Below, one piece after another: positions 1 through 7,831 of a DNA stretch of 34,234 nt. The stretch's first letter is position 1, and each line of letters starts with the position of its first letter. The position numbers were made by a program, and so were the translations under genes. The notes under the pieces were generated by a model, which saw nothing but the letters and a program-made list of their open reading frames with translations, had not been told where the DNA came from and searched no databases. The stretch is from a bacterium (lineage in GTDB: Bacteria; UBA10199; JADGCS01), in NCBI GenBank assembly GCA_018812345.1, contig JAHJDR010000176.1, positions 1 through 34,234 on the forward strand, written 5' to 3'.

Positions 1-43
1 GCCCTTCGACAAGCTCAGGGTCTAACGACGTCTAGCGTGTTGT
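1..43. repeat. Dispersed CCCTTCGAC...AGGG motif followed by heptad-like units
   Basis: The window opens with CCCTTCGACAAGCTCAGGG (positions 2-20), a motif I recognise as a common dispersed intergenic repeat of many bacterial genomes. It is followed by GTCTAAC (20-26) and GTCTAGC (30-36), which match the reverse complement of the GCTAGAC heptad family found at four other junctions in this window. The left neighbour gene is outside the window. Confidence 0.5.
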
Positions 44-53
44 TTGCTAGCCC

Positions 54-88
54 CCCCCTTAAGCCCTAAGCCTTTAGCCTTGCGCCCT
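54..88. repeat. Degenerate 7-bp tandem array (AAGCCTT family)
   Basis: Units AAGCCCT (61-67), AAGCCTT (68-74), TAGCCTT (75-81) and GCGCCCT (82-88) run head to tail with a 7-bp period, after a C-rich stretch. On the opposite strand they read AAGGCTT/AAGGCTA/AGGGCGC, the same family as the AAGGCGT array at 6412-6443. Confidence 0.65.
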
Positions 89-187
89 ATAACATCTCCC
101 CTCGAACCTGCGATCCTGAGTTCATAATAGACAAATCCCCCTAAGTATTGTATATCGTTAGTACATTTTTCCTAGCACTTGTTTTTT

Positions 188-2878
188 ATGATGAAATGTC
201 GACGATACATTTTTATCCTCGTTTTATTGTGTTTATGTCCCTATTTAGGGTACTCCCAAATTCATCTTACAGAGATTAATCTAAAATATGACGGTCCAGA
301 AGAATTTAGAAATAATCTCGATACAACGCTACAGTTTGCCCGTGAAAAACAAACATCACGAGAGAATCTTGTTTCAGAGCTTGATCGTCTTGGGCAATCA
401 GGTATTTTTAGTGTTTTTGAATATGATTTGATTCCAAAAGGTGCTGATAATTACCTGCTTGATTTGACGATTGTCAAACCAAAGCAAATTCGTAATCTTG
501 ATGTGAGTGGCAATTATCCCTTTTTATCAAAAAATATTACAAAATTAATCCCTCTCCAACCTGGATCTGGTTTTAACAAAGATCTCATTCAAGATTCTAT
601 AGATGCTATTGATAGCTATCTTGAAAAATATGGTTTCTATAAGTCTCAAATTACTATTGATGTGGAAGAGGTTCAAGAACACGATGTTGTTGATCTTCAC
701 ATTAGATTAAAGCGGGGAAGAACCTATCATATTGATAATATCTATATTGAGGGAAATGAAAATATTTCAGACAAACGCATTCGCAATAAAATATCTCAAG
801 GATCGCGATTTCGCATGAAGCGTTTTAAGAAGAATTTGAAAAGCATTCAAAGCCTGTATGCCAAAAAAGGTTTTATTAAAACACGTGTGAAAGCTCAGCG
901 ACTTGAATTTAATGATAATACTGGGAAAGTTGATATTTATTTAACTATTCGTGAGAACAAGCATTTTAAACTCGTTATCAAAGGTAATACCTATTTTGAT
1001 AAGCAGTATGTGAAAGCTGTGACAAGACTTAAGGAATCACGTGCTTATGATCGTTATGCCATTAGAAGAGCCAAGAAAAGACTTGAACGTTATTATGAAT
1101 TACGTGGTTTTCCTGATGCTCTGATTGAAACTGAAATTATCAAACCAGATAAAAAATCTGTGATAGCACAATTTACCATCACACCTGGTACGCGTGTCGA
1201 ATTGCAGCGTATCAAGTTTATTGGGAACAAAAATATTAGTGATAAAAAACTTAAGAAAGCTATGGATTCTAAAGAGTCCAGCCTTATGGAACGGGCTTAT
1301 TTTTCTGAAGATAGGCTGAAAAAAGATCGTGATTTATTGGCAGATGTTTATCATCGCAATGGTTTTTTCAATGTTCAAATCAGTTCACCTGATATTTATG
1401 TGAATGACTTTGGCGATCAGAAAAGAGCTACGTACACGATAACTGAAAGAGAAGAATATTATATCAGTAAGATTGAATTTAGCTCAGAAGATTTATTAGA
1501 TAAAGAAGCTCTTCTCAAGAAAAGTGAATTGAAAACAGGTAAGAAATTTAGAGCTGATAAAATCGATAAAGCTCAAACGAAAATTTATAATGAAATATTA
1601 AACCAAGGCTATGCTTATGCTCAGATGTCGGCTGACAAAAGAGTACATCCAGATGGTGTGGATATACAATTTAATATTGAAAAGGGTCCCAAAGTACATA
1701 TTCGATCTATCATTGTTGATGGCAACCTCATTACGAGAGAAAAAACCATTAGAAATAACTTGAAAATCAAGGCTGGAGATACTTTTGTCTATGACAAAAT
1801 GCTTGATGGTCAGCTAAACTTACGACGCTTAGCCTCTTTTTCATCTGTTCGCATAACGCCTCTTGGGTTTGAAGAAAAAAGTAGTGAAATAGATCTGGTT
1901 GTGAGTGTGACAGAACGCAAGACCGTTTCCATGAATATACAAGGTGGTTTTGATAGTCGTCACCTTGTTACCGGTGAATTTAATTTCACTAAGTATAATT
2001 TATTTGGCACTGGTCGCCAGCTCAATGGTCGTTTTATTGGGGGACCCAAATATGATCGTATGGAAATGACTTTTTTCTCGCCGCGTGTTTTTGGTGCTAG
2101 TTGGAATCTTTCTATTCAAGGTTTTGGTCAGTATGAAGACGAAGTGTTTTTTACAGCTTTTAGTTATGGTGCCTTTGCAAGCACATTGAAAAACTTTGGT
2201 GCTCATTGGACATTTGGTTTTAAGGAACAAGTCGCACAGACAGAAGTGTTCGAATCAAAATCTGATGTGGCACAGCTGGGTGACTCCTTATTTGATAACA
2301 CATTTAACGAATTTCAAATGTCATTACTCTTAGATTATCGCGATAATTTTTCTGATCCGCAAAGAGGCTTTTATGTGCTCGCACAAAACGAATTGAATAC
2401 AGATTTGCAAAGTGTGTCGAACAACTTTAATACCTTTAAGTTTAACATTAACCACTATTATGGTTTTCTCAGAAGATTTACTTTTGTGAATACGTTTCGC
2501 TATTGGCATACATTTGATATTAGTAGTAACCCTCGTATTCCTGTTAATAAACTTTTCTTTATGGGTGGGTCCGATACGGTACGCGGTTTTCCAGAAGATA
2601 GTATTGACCCCTCTGGTGGCACGATCATGATGATCTATAATGGTGAGTTGCAGTACCGCATAACGGATGCTGTTAAAGTAGCAGCCTTTTTTGATGCTGG
2701 TGTCATTGGAGATGATGTGAACATGTTAACCAGAAGTGATATTAGAGAATCTGCTGGCGTTGGTTTGCGCTATTTCACACCCATTGGACCCATTCGTCTC
2801 GACTGGGGCTTTATCCTCGATCGCCAGCCTGGCGAACCTAAACAACGTATCCATTTTTCATTTGGCTATTTTTTCTAG
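188..2878 (+). CDS. bamA: Omp85/BamA-family outer membrane protein assembly factor, seven POTRA-like domains
   Basis: This protein most likely inserts beta-barrel proteins into the outer membrane. A signal peptide is visible at the N-terminus (basic MKCRR, a hydrophobic core, then GYSQ). Seven consecutive POTRA-like units of about 78 residues follow, beginning near residues 27, 104, 182, 262, 340, 427 and 507. Several begin with the recurrent I-x-x-I/F-x-G-N pattern. The C-terminal barrel occupies about residues 585-899, contains the conserved VRGF motif (801-804, numbering from a TTG at 179) and ends in Phe, as barrel substrates do. Classical BamA has five POTRA domains, so this form is long. 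The frame is open from TTG 179; I chose ATG 188 (ATG 191 is equally possible) because it gives a normal signal peptide. No clear Shine-Dalgarno is seen. A TamA-like or other Omp85 paralogue is an alternative, since no bamA partner genes are adjacent. Confidence 0.88.
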   Translation: MMKCRRYIFILVLLCLCPYLGYSQIHLTEINLKYDGPEEFRNNLDTTLQFAREKQTSRENLVSELDRLGQSGIFSVFEYDLIPKGADNYLLDLTIVKPKQIRNLDVSGNYPFLSKNITKLIPLQPGSGFNKDLIQDSIDAIDSYLEKYGFYKSQITIDVEEVQEHDVVDLHIRLKRGRTYHIDNIYIEGNENISDKRIRNKISQGSRFRMKRFKKNLKSIQSLYAKKGFIKTRVKAQRLEFNDNTGKVDIYLTIRENKHFKLVIKGNTYFDKQYVKAVTRLKESRAYDRYAIRRAKKRLERYYELRGFPDALIETEIIKPDKKSVIAQFTITPGTRVELQRIKFIGNKNISDKKLKKAMDSKESSLMERAYFSEDRLKKDRDLLADVYHRNGFFNVQISSPDIYVNDFGDQKRATYTITEREEYYISKIEFSSEDLLDKEALLKKSELKTGKKFRADKIDKAQTKIYNEILNQGYAYAQMSADKRVHPDGVDIQFNIEKGPKVHIRSIIVDGNLITREKTIRNNLKIKAGDTFVYDKMLDGQLNLRRLASFSSVRITPLGFEEKSSEIDLVVSVTERKTVSMNIQGGFDSRHLVTGEFNFTKYNLFGTGRQLNGRFIGGPKYDRMEMTFFSPRVFGASWNLSIQGFGQYEDEVFFTAFSYGAFASTLKNFGAHWTFGFKEQVAQTEVFESKSDVAQLGDSLFDNTFNEFQMSLLLDYRDNFSDPQRGFYVLAQNELNTDLQSVSNNFNTFKFNINHYYGFLRRFTFVNTFRYWHTFDISSNPRIPVNKLFFMGGSDTVRGFPEDSIDPSGGTIMMIYNGELQYRITDAVKVAAFFDAGVIGDDVNMLTRSDIRESAGVGLRYFTPIGPIRLDWGFILDRQPGEPKQRIHFSFGYFF

Positions 2879-2910
2879 TGTCTCGATGTCACGATGTCTC
2901 GATGTCTCGA
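2879..2910. repeat. Octamer tandem array TGTCTCGA x4
   Basis: Four head-to-tail 8-bp units (TGTCTCGA, TGTCACGA, TGTCTCGA, TGTCTCGA) start right after the stop of the BamA-like gene. Period 8 sets it apart from the period-7 arrays elsewhere. The rest of 2911-3063 is non-coding, with only a short TGATAAC/AGATAAC pair near 3003. Confidence 0.7.
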
Positions 2911-3063
2911 AACAATCAAAATATCTTGTAATAACAACCGGTTAAGATGCTAAATTCCTGACATTAATCTTATTCCCATCACTTGACCCAAAGCAATCGC
3001 ACTGATAACAGATAACCACTTATTAATGATGTGTTTTTGATTTTTCCTAAATGGTTTTCTTAA

Positions 3064-3098
3064 CGGAAAACGGATAACGGAAAACGGAAACCGAATAC
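3064..3098. repeat. Period-7 tandem array (CGGAAAA family) upstream of the thiolase operon
   Basis: Units CGGAAAA, CGGATAA, CGGAAAA, CGGAAAC and CGAATAC run head to tail from 3064 to 3098. They end just before the AAGGAG ribosome-binding site (3099-3104) of the next gene. The same family, in both orientations, surrounds the dnaE/PfkB intergenic region. Confidence 0.75.
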
Positions 3099-3110
3099 AA
3101 GGAGAACAAT

Positions 3111-4199
3111 ATGAAGATATTTGTCATGGGTATTGGGTTATGCGGCACGTTTCCCGCTTCTGGCGGCCAATCGTATCGTGAACTCATAGCACGCGCAGCG
3201 AGTCAGGCATATTCAGATGCAGGCATTACAGCCGATCAACTCGATGGTGCCGTTAGTATCGAAGAAGATTTAATTTCTGGATACTCGATTTCTGATGAGT
3301 ATGTACCTGATCAATTAGGTGTGGTGAAGAAATCAGTGTATACCATTTGTGGTGATTTCCTCCATGGTTTGAATTCTGCTGTGATGACACTCAAAACAGG
3401 CCAATATAAAATGCTTGTTGTTGAAGGTTATTCAAAGGCCAGCAACTGTCTCACAAAAGATGAAACATTAACTTTTGCCTATGATCCCACATTCAATCGC
3501 CTCGGTGTATCACCTCACTATTTAGCAGGTATTGAAATGCAGCAACTTCTTGCTGACGGCAAATATACTAAAGAAGATGTCGCTAATGTGGTCGTGCAAA
3601 TGCGTAAGAATGCACTGGCTAATCCACAAGCTGCTTATGGCACAAACCTCACAATTGGTGATGTTCTGGGTGCGAGACCTGTGGCTGAACCTGTGACTGA
3701 AAATATGATTGCTCGTCATGCAGATGCTTCTATAGCCCTTGTTATTGGAACAGAAGAAGTGGTTAAGAGTGCTAAAAATCCTGTGTGCATCAGTGGTATG
3801 GGTTGGACAAGTGGTAACTCTATTATTGAACGACGTCCCCATAATATTTCTGAAGGCACAAAAGCGGCCGCACAAATGGCTTTTAGTGAAGCTAAGATTG
3901 CGAATGCTAAAGACTGTGAGGTGCTTTATGTTTCTGATCTCTATGCCCATCGTGCCCTCATGCACATGGATGCTTTAGGTCTTGAAAAAGATGCTATTGA
4001 GCGCATTAACCCTGATGGTGGTGTGCTTGGTATGGGCGATCTTTTTGAAGCTAACAGTGGTGCGCGTGTTTATGATGCTGTCCAACAATTACGTGGTCAT
4101 GCAGGTACGCGTCAGATTAACAATGCTAAAAAAGCCATGGTTCAAGGATGGCGTGGGCTTCCCACTGATTCCTGTGCTGTTACTGTTTTAGAAGCCTAA
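3111..4199 (+). CDS. Thiolase-fold protein (SCP2-thiolase/acetyl-CoA acetyltransferase-like)
   Basis: The thiolase fold is recognisable throughout: an N-terminal glycine-rich beta start (FVMGIGLCGTF), an ARAASQAYSDAGI helix, and Cys80 in TICGDFLHGLNSA at the usual nucleophile position. The C-terminal region carries NPDGGVLGMGD (300-310) where active thiolases have a GHP motif; here it is G-D-L, and the second Cys (CxG) motif near the C-terminus is absent. Family knowledge: such non-canonical thiolases work in pairs with DUF35 partners, as in BbsAB of benzylsuccinate degradation, archaeal HMG-CoA synthesis, or the Ltp2 aldolases. The next gene, 11 bp downstream, encodes a thiolase-DUF35 fusion, so the two probably form a complex acting on a CoA thioester. 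The substrate is unknown. AAGGAG at 3099-3104 supports the start. Confidence 0.82.
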   Translation: MKIFVMGIGLCGTFPASGGQSYRELIARAASQAYSDAGITADQLDGAVSIEEDLISGYSISDEYVPDQLGVVKKSVYTICGDFLHGLNSAVMTLKTGQYKMLVVEGYSKASNCLTKDETLTFAYDPTFNRLGVSPHYLAGIEMQQLLADGKYTKEDVANVVVQMRKNALANPQAAYGTNLTIGDVLGARPVAEPVTENMIARHADASIALVIGTEEVVKSAKNPVCISGMGWTSGNSIIERRPHNISEGTKAAAQMAFSEAKIANAKDCEVLYVSDLYAHRALMHMDALGLEKDAIERINPDGGVLGMGDLFEANSGARVYDAVQQLRGHAGTRQINNAKKAMVQGWRGLPTDSCAVTVLEA

Positions 4200-4210
4200 A
4201 GGAGATCAAC

Positions 4211-6406
4211 ATGACTAAAATGAATAAAAGAGTAGCTTGTATTGGAGCTGGTATGACGCGTTTTGTGCGCCGCGCACAAGAGTCAACTGGCGAACTCGCT
4301 TCTTTAGCTGTGGAAATGGCGTTGAAAGATGCGGGACTCACCATGAACGATATTGATTCCGTGTGTTTGGGAACAGCCCCTGATGCCTTTGATGGTATTC
4401 ATATGAAAGGGGAAAATCTTATCGCTGGTAGTGGTGGAGCAAATAAACCTTATATGCGTCACTTTGTTGGTGGCGGAACCGGTGTGTTTTCACCGATTCA
4501 CGGTTGGATGCATGTGGCTTCTGGTCAGTTTAAAACCTGTTTGGTTGTGACTGAAGAAAAAATGAGCCCCTGTAATCCTCATCCAGCAGGTGCGTTTAAA
4601 ACTATTTTTGATCACACAACAGAACAACCATTAGATCTTACGTTGATCCATATTTTCGCCATTGAAATGGCGCGCTTCATGCATAAGTATGGTTATAAAG
4701 AAGAAGAGTTGGCATTGATTTCGGTTCAAAATAAACTCAATGCCATGGACCATCCCGCAGCTCAAATTGCGCAACAAATTACTGTTGATGATGTGATGAA
4801 TTCCAAACTCCTCTCATGGCCTGTTAAACGTCTTGATATTAGCCCCACATCAGATGCGGCAGTAGCCATTGTGTTATCTAATGAAGATGTCGCTAGAGCG
4901 CAAACGAAGCACCCTGTCTTTATTGAAGGTGTTGGTTATCGTTTAGACACAGCTTATTGGTGTACACGTGACTTAGCTTATCCTGATTATGTTGAATTAG
5001 CTGCCCGTGATGCCTATAAAATGGCTGGTATTACATCACCAGAACAAGAAATAGACATTTTCGAGCCTTATGATCCTTTTGATTATAAAGCCTTACATCA
5101 CATGAATGGTTTATTACTCGATAAGAGTGGTAAAAAAGTTAAAGAACTTCTGTTCAGTGGTTCGTTCGCACGTGATGGTTCACATCCTCTCTGCCCATCT
5201 GGTGGTGCTTTGGGTGTTGGTAATCCTATTGCGGCAACAGGGCTGATGAAAATTGCTGAGCTCTACTTCCAACTTTCTGGTCAAGCTGGTAAACGCCAGG
5301 TTAAAAAAGATTGTCGTCGTGGTGTGGCACAAGCTTGGGGTGATCTCATGCAAGTGGGAACTGTTGTTGTCATGGGTAATGACGAAGCTGTTCGTGGTCG
5401 TAAAACATTCTGGAGCGAAGCCGTACCAGAGCAATTGCCTGGTACAGCAATTAAGAATCCTCAAGATGTTCCTCATATGTCTTATACACCCGATCTCAGA
5501 TATTCATGGGATAATGGTTACGCCTTAACAACATACTTAGATGGTTTTAAAAATGGCAAAATCCGTGGTAGCAAATGTTCTTCATGCGGTCGCATGATGA
5601 TACCTGCTCGTTCTTTCTGTGAACTGTGTAACCTGAAGGCTGTTGAAGACTATTATGATCTTCCTGATTCAGGAACCATCGAAACATTCACACTCTCTCA
5701 TGTTGACTGGGATAGTTCTATGTTACCCGATGGACAGATCAATATGTTTGCGGTTATTTCCATTGATGGCGCGGCTAAAAAAATGGGTCTTGTACACCGT
5801 TTAGGTGATGTTGATCCTAAAGATGTCAAAATTGGTATGCGTGTAAAAGCTGTTTGGAAACCTGAAAATGAACGTGAAGGCAATGTCCTTGATCTGAAAT
5901 ATTTCAGACCGCTCAAAGATGGTGAAGCCATTGGAGAGCCCAAACGCATTAAACCCGTTGAAATGGATAGTACAACAGCTAAAGCCTTCCCAGGCCAGAT
6001 CCCCATGAGTTATATTTATACAGCGGGTATTGCTGGAGCTAAGTTCTATAATGACTTTGCACAAGGTAGGGTTTCGGGAACATGGTGTGAACACTGTCAA
6101 AAGGTTCATCTTCCAACAGCCTCTTTTTGTGAGTACAGTTTGAAAAAACTTGATCCCACAAAAGATGCTCGTGAGATTGATGCCAAGAGTGGTGTCATTG
6201 CCTCATACACTGTGGTACATGATGATCGTTCCGGTCACCAAATGGATAAGCCTCAAGTGGTTGTACAAATCAGCTATCCAGAAGCTGTGGGAACAATCTT
6301 TGGTAAACTAGAAACAAGTGATGTCACAGCTGTTAAGGCTGGTATGAACGTTGAGCTTATTCCATCAAGAACTGTTGGAGAAGGGTTGATGTTTAAGACT
6401 TGTTAA
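4211..6406 (+). CDS. Thiolase-like domain fused to two DUF35 (zinc ribbon + OB-fold) domains
   Basis: Residues about 1-390 are thiolase-like. Residues 440-570 are a first DUF35 unit with zinc-ribbon cysteines C456, C459, C470 and C473 followed by an OB-fold. Residues 605-731 are a second DUF35 unit with C626, C629 and C640 but Ser643 where the fourth Cys would be. In the thiolase part the nucleophile position is glycine (VGGGTG, 86-91) and the GHP histidine is Asn338 (GVGNP), so it probably cannot catalyse a standard Claisen reaction. DUF35 proteins are known to bind or channel acyl-CoA for thiolase/HMG-CoA synthase-type partners. AAAGGAG (4198-4204) overlaps the stop of the preceding gene, which suggests translational coupling and a fixed ratio with the Cys80-bearing partner. 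The physiological substrate cannot be named from the sequence. Confidence 0.85.
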   Translation: MTKMNKRVACIGAGMTRFVRRAQESTGELASLAVEMALKDAGLTMNDIDSVCLGTAPDAFDGIHMKGENLIAGSGGANKPYMRHFVGGGTGVFSPIHGWMHVASGQFKTCLVVTEEKMSPCNPHPAGAFKTIFDHTTEQPLDLTLIHIFAIEMARFMHKYGYKEEELALISVQNKLNAMDHPAAQIAQQITVDDVMNSKLLSWPVKRLDISPTSDAAVAIVLSNEDVARAQTKHPVFIEGVGYRLDTAYWCTRDLAYPDYVELAARDAYKMAGITSPEQEIDIFEPYDPFDYKALHHMNGLLLDKSGKKVKELLFSGSFARDGSHPLCPSGGALGVGNPIAATGLMKIAELYFQLSGQAGKRQVKKDCRRGVAQAWGDLMQVGTVVVMGNDEAVRGRKTFWSEAVPEQLPGTAIKNPQDVPHMSYTPDLRYSWDNGYALTTYLDGFKNGKIRGSKCSSCGRMMIPARSFCELCNLKAVEDYYDLPDSGTIETFTLSHVDWDSSMLPDGQINMFAVISIDGAAKKMGLVHRLGDVDPKDVKIGMRVKAVWKPENEREGNVLDLKYFRPLKDGEAIGEPKRIKPVEMDSTTAKAFPGQIPMSYIYTAGIAGAKFYNDFAQGRVSGTWCEHCQKVHLPTASFCEYSLKKLDPTKDAREIDAKSGVIASYTVVHDDRSGHQMDKPQVVVQISYPEAVGTIFGKLETSDVTAVKAGMNVELIPSRTVGEGLMFKTC

Positions 6407-6411
6407 GACTT

Positions 6412-6443
6412 ATGGCTTAAGGCGCAAGGCGTAAGGCGTAAGG
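6412..6443. repeat. Period-7 tandem array (AAGGCGT family)
   Basis: Units ATGGCTT, AAGGCGC, AAGGCGT, AAGGCGT and AAGG follow each other from 6412, a few bases after the stop of the thiolase-DUF35 gene. The array at 54-88 is the same family in the opposite orientation. Confidence 0.72.
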
Positions 6444-6480
6444 TTTTGGGCCCTAGTCTCAGTCAATTTAATCTTTAGTG

Positions 6481-6513
6481 ATGCCCGGTCTACTTTTGTG
6501 GGCCGGGTATTTT
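6481..6513 (+). terminator. 13-bp hairpin with short U-run, between the thiolase operon and the thioesterase
   Basis: ATGCCCGGTCTAC (6481-6493) pairs with GTGGGCCGGGTAT (6498-6510) around a TTTT loop, including a few G-U pairs, and is followed by TTT. This has the form of an intrinsic terminator for the thiolase operon. It is odd in that the thioesterase start codon (6515) begins two bases after the T-run, leaving no room for a Shine-Dalgarno outside the stem. Confidence 0.65.
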
Positions 6514-6514
6514 A

Positions 6515-6979
6515 ATGATGGAAAAATCACTTCAAGAAACATTTGCCCCACATAATGCGTGTTTTGGTTGTGGGCCTTCTAATGCAAAAGGTTTGGGTTT
6601 AAAAAGTTATGTAAAAGATGGGTATACTTTTGCCACGTTTAAACCGGAAAAACACCATGAGGCTTTTGAGGGTGTTTTGTGTGGTGGTATTATTGGGACT
6701 CTCATGGATTGTCACTGCAATTGGGCTGCTGCTTATTATCTCATGAAAGATAAAGAATGTGATCATCCGCCATGCACGGTGACAGCTGATTATGCAATCA
6801 AACTATTGCGCCCAACCCCAACTGATGAGCCAGTACAGCTTAAAGCAAAATTAGTATCTATAAAAGGGGAGTGGGCAAAAATTGAGGGTGAGTTACTATA
6901 TAAAGAAAAAGTTTGTGCCACATGCCAGGGCACTTTTGTTGCCGTAAAACCAGGTCATCCTGCTTATCATAGGTGGTAG
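6515..6979 (+). CDS. PaaI-like hotdog-fold thioesterase
   Basis: A small single-domain protein of about 154 residues, normal for the hotdog acyl-CoA thioesterase superfamily. It begins with the family-typical NACFGCGP motif (14-21). The central segment EAFEGVLCGGIIGTLMDCH (49-67) corresponds to the hotdog helix region, with Asp65 as the likely catalytic acid. It then has the beta-strand region TADYAIKLLRPTP. It presumably hydrolyses acyl-CoA esters in the cytoplasm, and lying next to the thiolase/DUF35 genes it could act on their products, but that link is inference. Two tandem ATGs (6515 and 6518) are possible starts, and neither has a Shine-Dalgarno because a strong hairpin ends at 6510. 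Its last 15 codons (6935-6979) are echoed by a diverged copy at 8521-8565 beyond the toxin-antitoxin pair. Confidence 0.85.
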   Translation: MMEKSLQETFAPHNACFGCGPSNAKGLGLKSYVKDGYTFATFKPEKHHEAFEGVLCGGIIGTLMDCHCNWAAAYYLMKDKECDHPPCTVTADYAIKLLRPTPTDEPVQLKAKLVSIKGEWAKIEGELLYKEKVCATCQGTFVAVKPGHPAYHRW

Positions 6980-6985
6980 GGGCAT

Positions 6986-7831
6986 CTACTTAAAGCATAA
7001 TTCTTTATTTCGGAAATATTCATCAAGATAATTATCTAGATAAGGTTTAACAAAATCAGGGTTCATAATAAGAGGTTCGAGATCAGAACGAAAAGCATGA
7101 AATTGATTTTTTAGGTTTTTTACTTTTTTAGTTAGTCTATTATCAACCTCTTCAAGTGATACAGATTCATTTAGCATGTTAGACAATCTTTTGAGGTTTG
7201 GTTTTATGCCTTTTTTGATAAACCATAATAAATCAAAGTAATCACGACCTTTGATAGTTGCTGAATTATCTTTACCCTTAACAAAAGATCTTCTTAACAC
7301 AGCATGTATTTTCCCAGCCATGAGATCAGGCAAGCTATAGTGTTTTGCAATATAATTGAACCCGAATTGACTTTGTGTAGAGGTAATAACTTCATAGTTT
7401 TTAGAAGGAATTGGGGAAAGGTCTAGCTTTATGTATAAAAGATTGCTTTCACTAGGGGTAGCTAGATTAATCTTTTGAAGAACTGGAAATTTAAGCAAGA
7501 GCTGTTGTCCTTTTTGTTTAATGCTAATAGACATATCTTTGCACTGATATCTTTGTTTAAAGAATTTACTAAAACCATCCGCAAACATATCAATATCTAC
7601 TGATTTGATAAAATCAAAATCAATATCTTCTGACAATCGATCTAGTTCATAGAAGTGTCTAAGACAGGTGCCTCCAGTAAAGATGAGGTTTTTGTTGTAT
7701 GTAGGCGTTGTGTAAATATAGAAGAGGGCATAGACTTGAAGATATTCTTTGAGTATGTTTTTGATGTAATCTTTTCTTAATCCTTTTTGGATTTCTTGAA
7801 GCGCAATATTTTCCAGTTCCTTGTAAATCAT
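6986..7831 (-). CDS. AbiEii-type nucleotidyltransferase toxin
   Basis: This is a DUF1814/AbiEii family nucleotidyltransferase. The signature motif GGTCLRHFYELDRLSEDIDF covers residues 53-72, giving the G-G-T loop and the catalytic D69/D71 pair. A third acidic segment, KLDLSP (135-140), and a C-terminal GRDYFDLLWFIKKG (195-208) are also typical. In the known AbiE systems the protein transfers nucleotides to RNA targets and arrests growth unless countered by the partner encoded just upstream. The start overlaps the AbiEi-like stop by 4 bp (ATGA), so the two are co-translated. The gene is visibly more AT-rich than the thioesterase and pilT around it, which fits acquisition. Length 281 aa is normal, and all key motifs are present, so it looks intact. 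Confidence 0.88.
   Translation of the reverse strand: MIYKELENIALQEIQKGLRKDYIKNILKEYLQVYALFYIYTTPTYNKNLIFTGGTCLRHFYELDRLSEDIDFDFIKSVDIDMFADGFSKFFKQRYQCKDMSISIKQKGQQLLLKFPVLQKINLATPSESNLLYIKLDLSPIPSKNYEVITSTQSQFGFNYIAKHYSLPDLMAGKIHAVLRRSFVKGKDNSATIKGRDYFDLLWFIKKGIKPNLKRLSNMLNESVSLEEVDNRLTKKVKNLKNQFHAFRSDLEPLIMNPDFVKPYLDNYLDEYFRNKELCFK

Noticed and set aside
3522-3965. Minus-strand open frame of 147 codons antisense to the thiolase gene
   Set aside because: The plus strand encodes a clear conserved thiolase with a ribosome-binding site; the antisense protein is Cys/His-rich without family features.
3111-6406. Standard acetyl-CoA acetyltransferase (ketothiolase) operon
   Set aside because: Key Cys/His residues are missing or replaced in both proteins, so naming the usual biosynthetic thiolase reaction is not supported.
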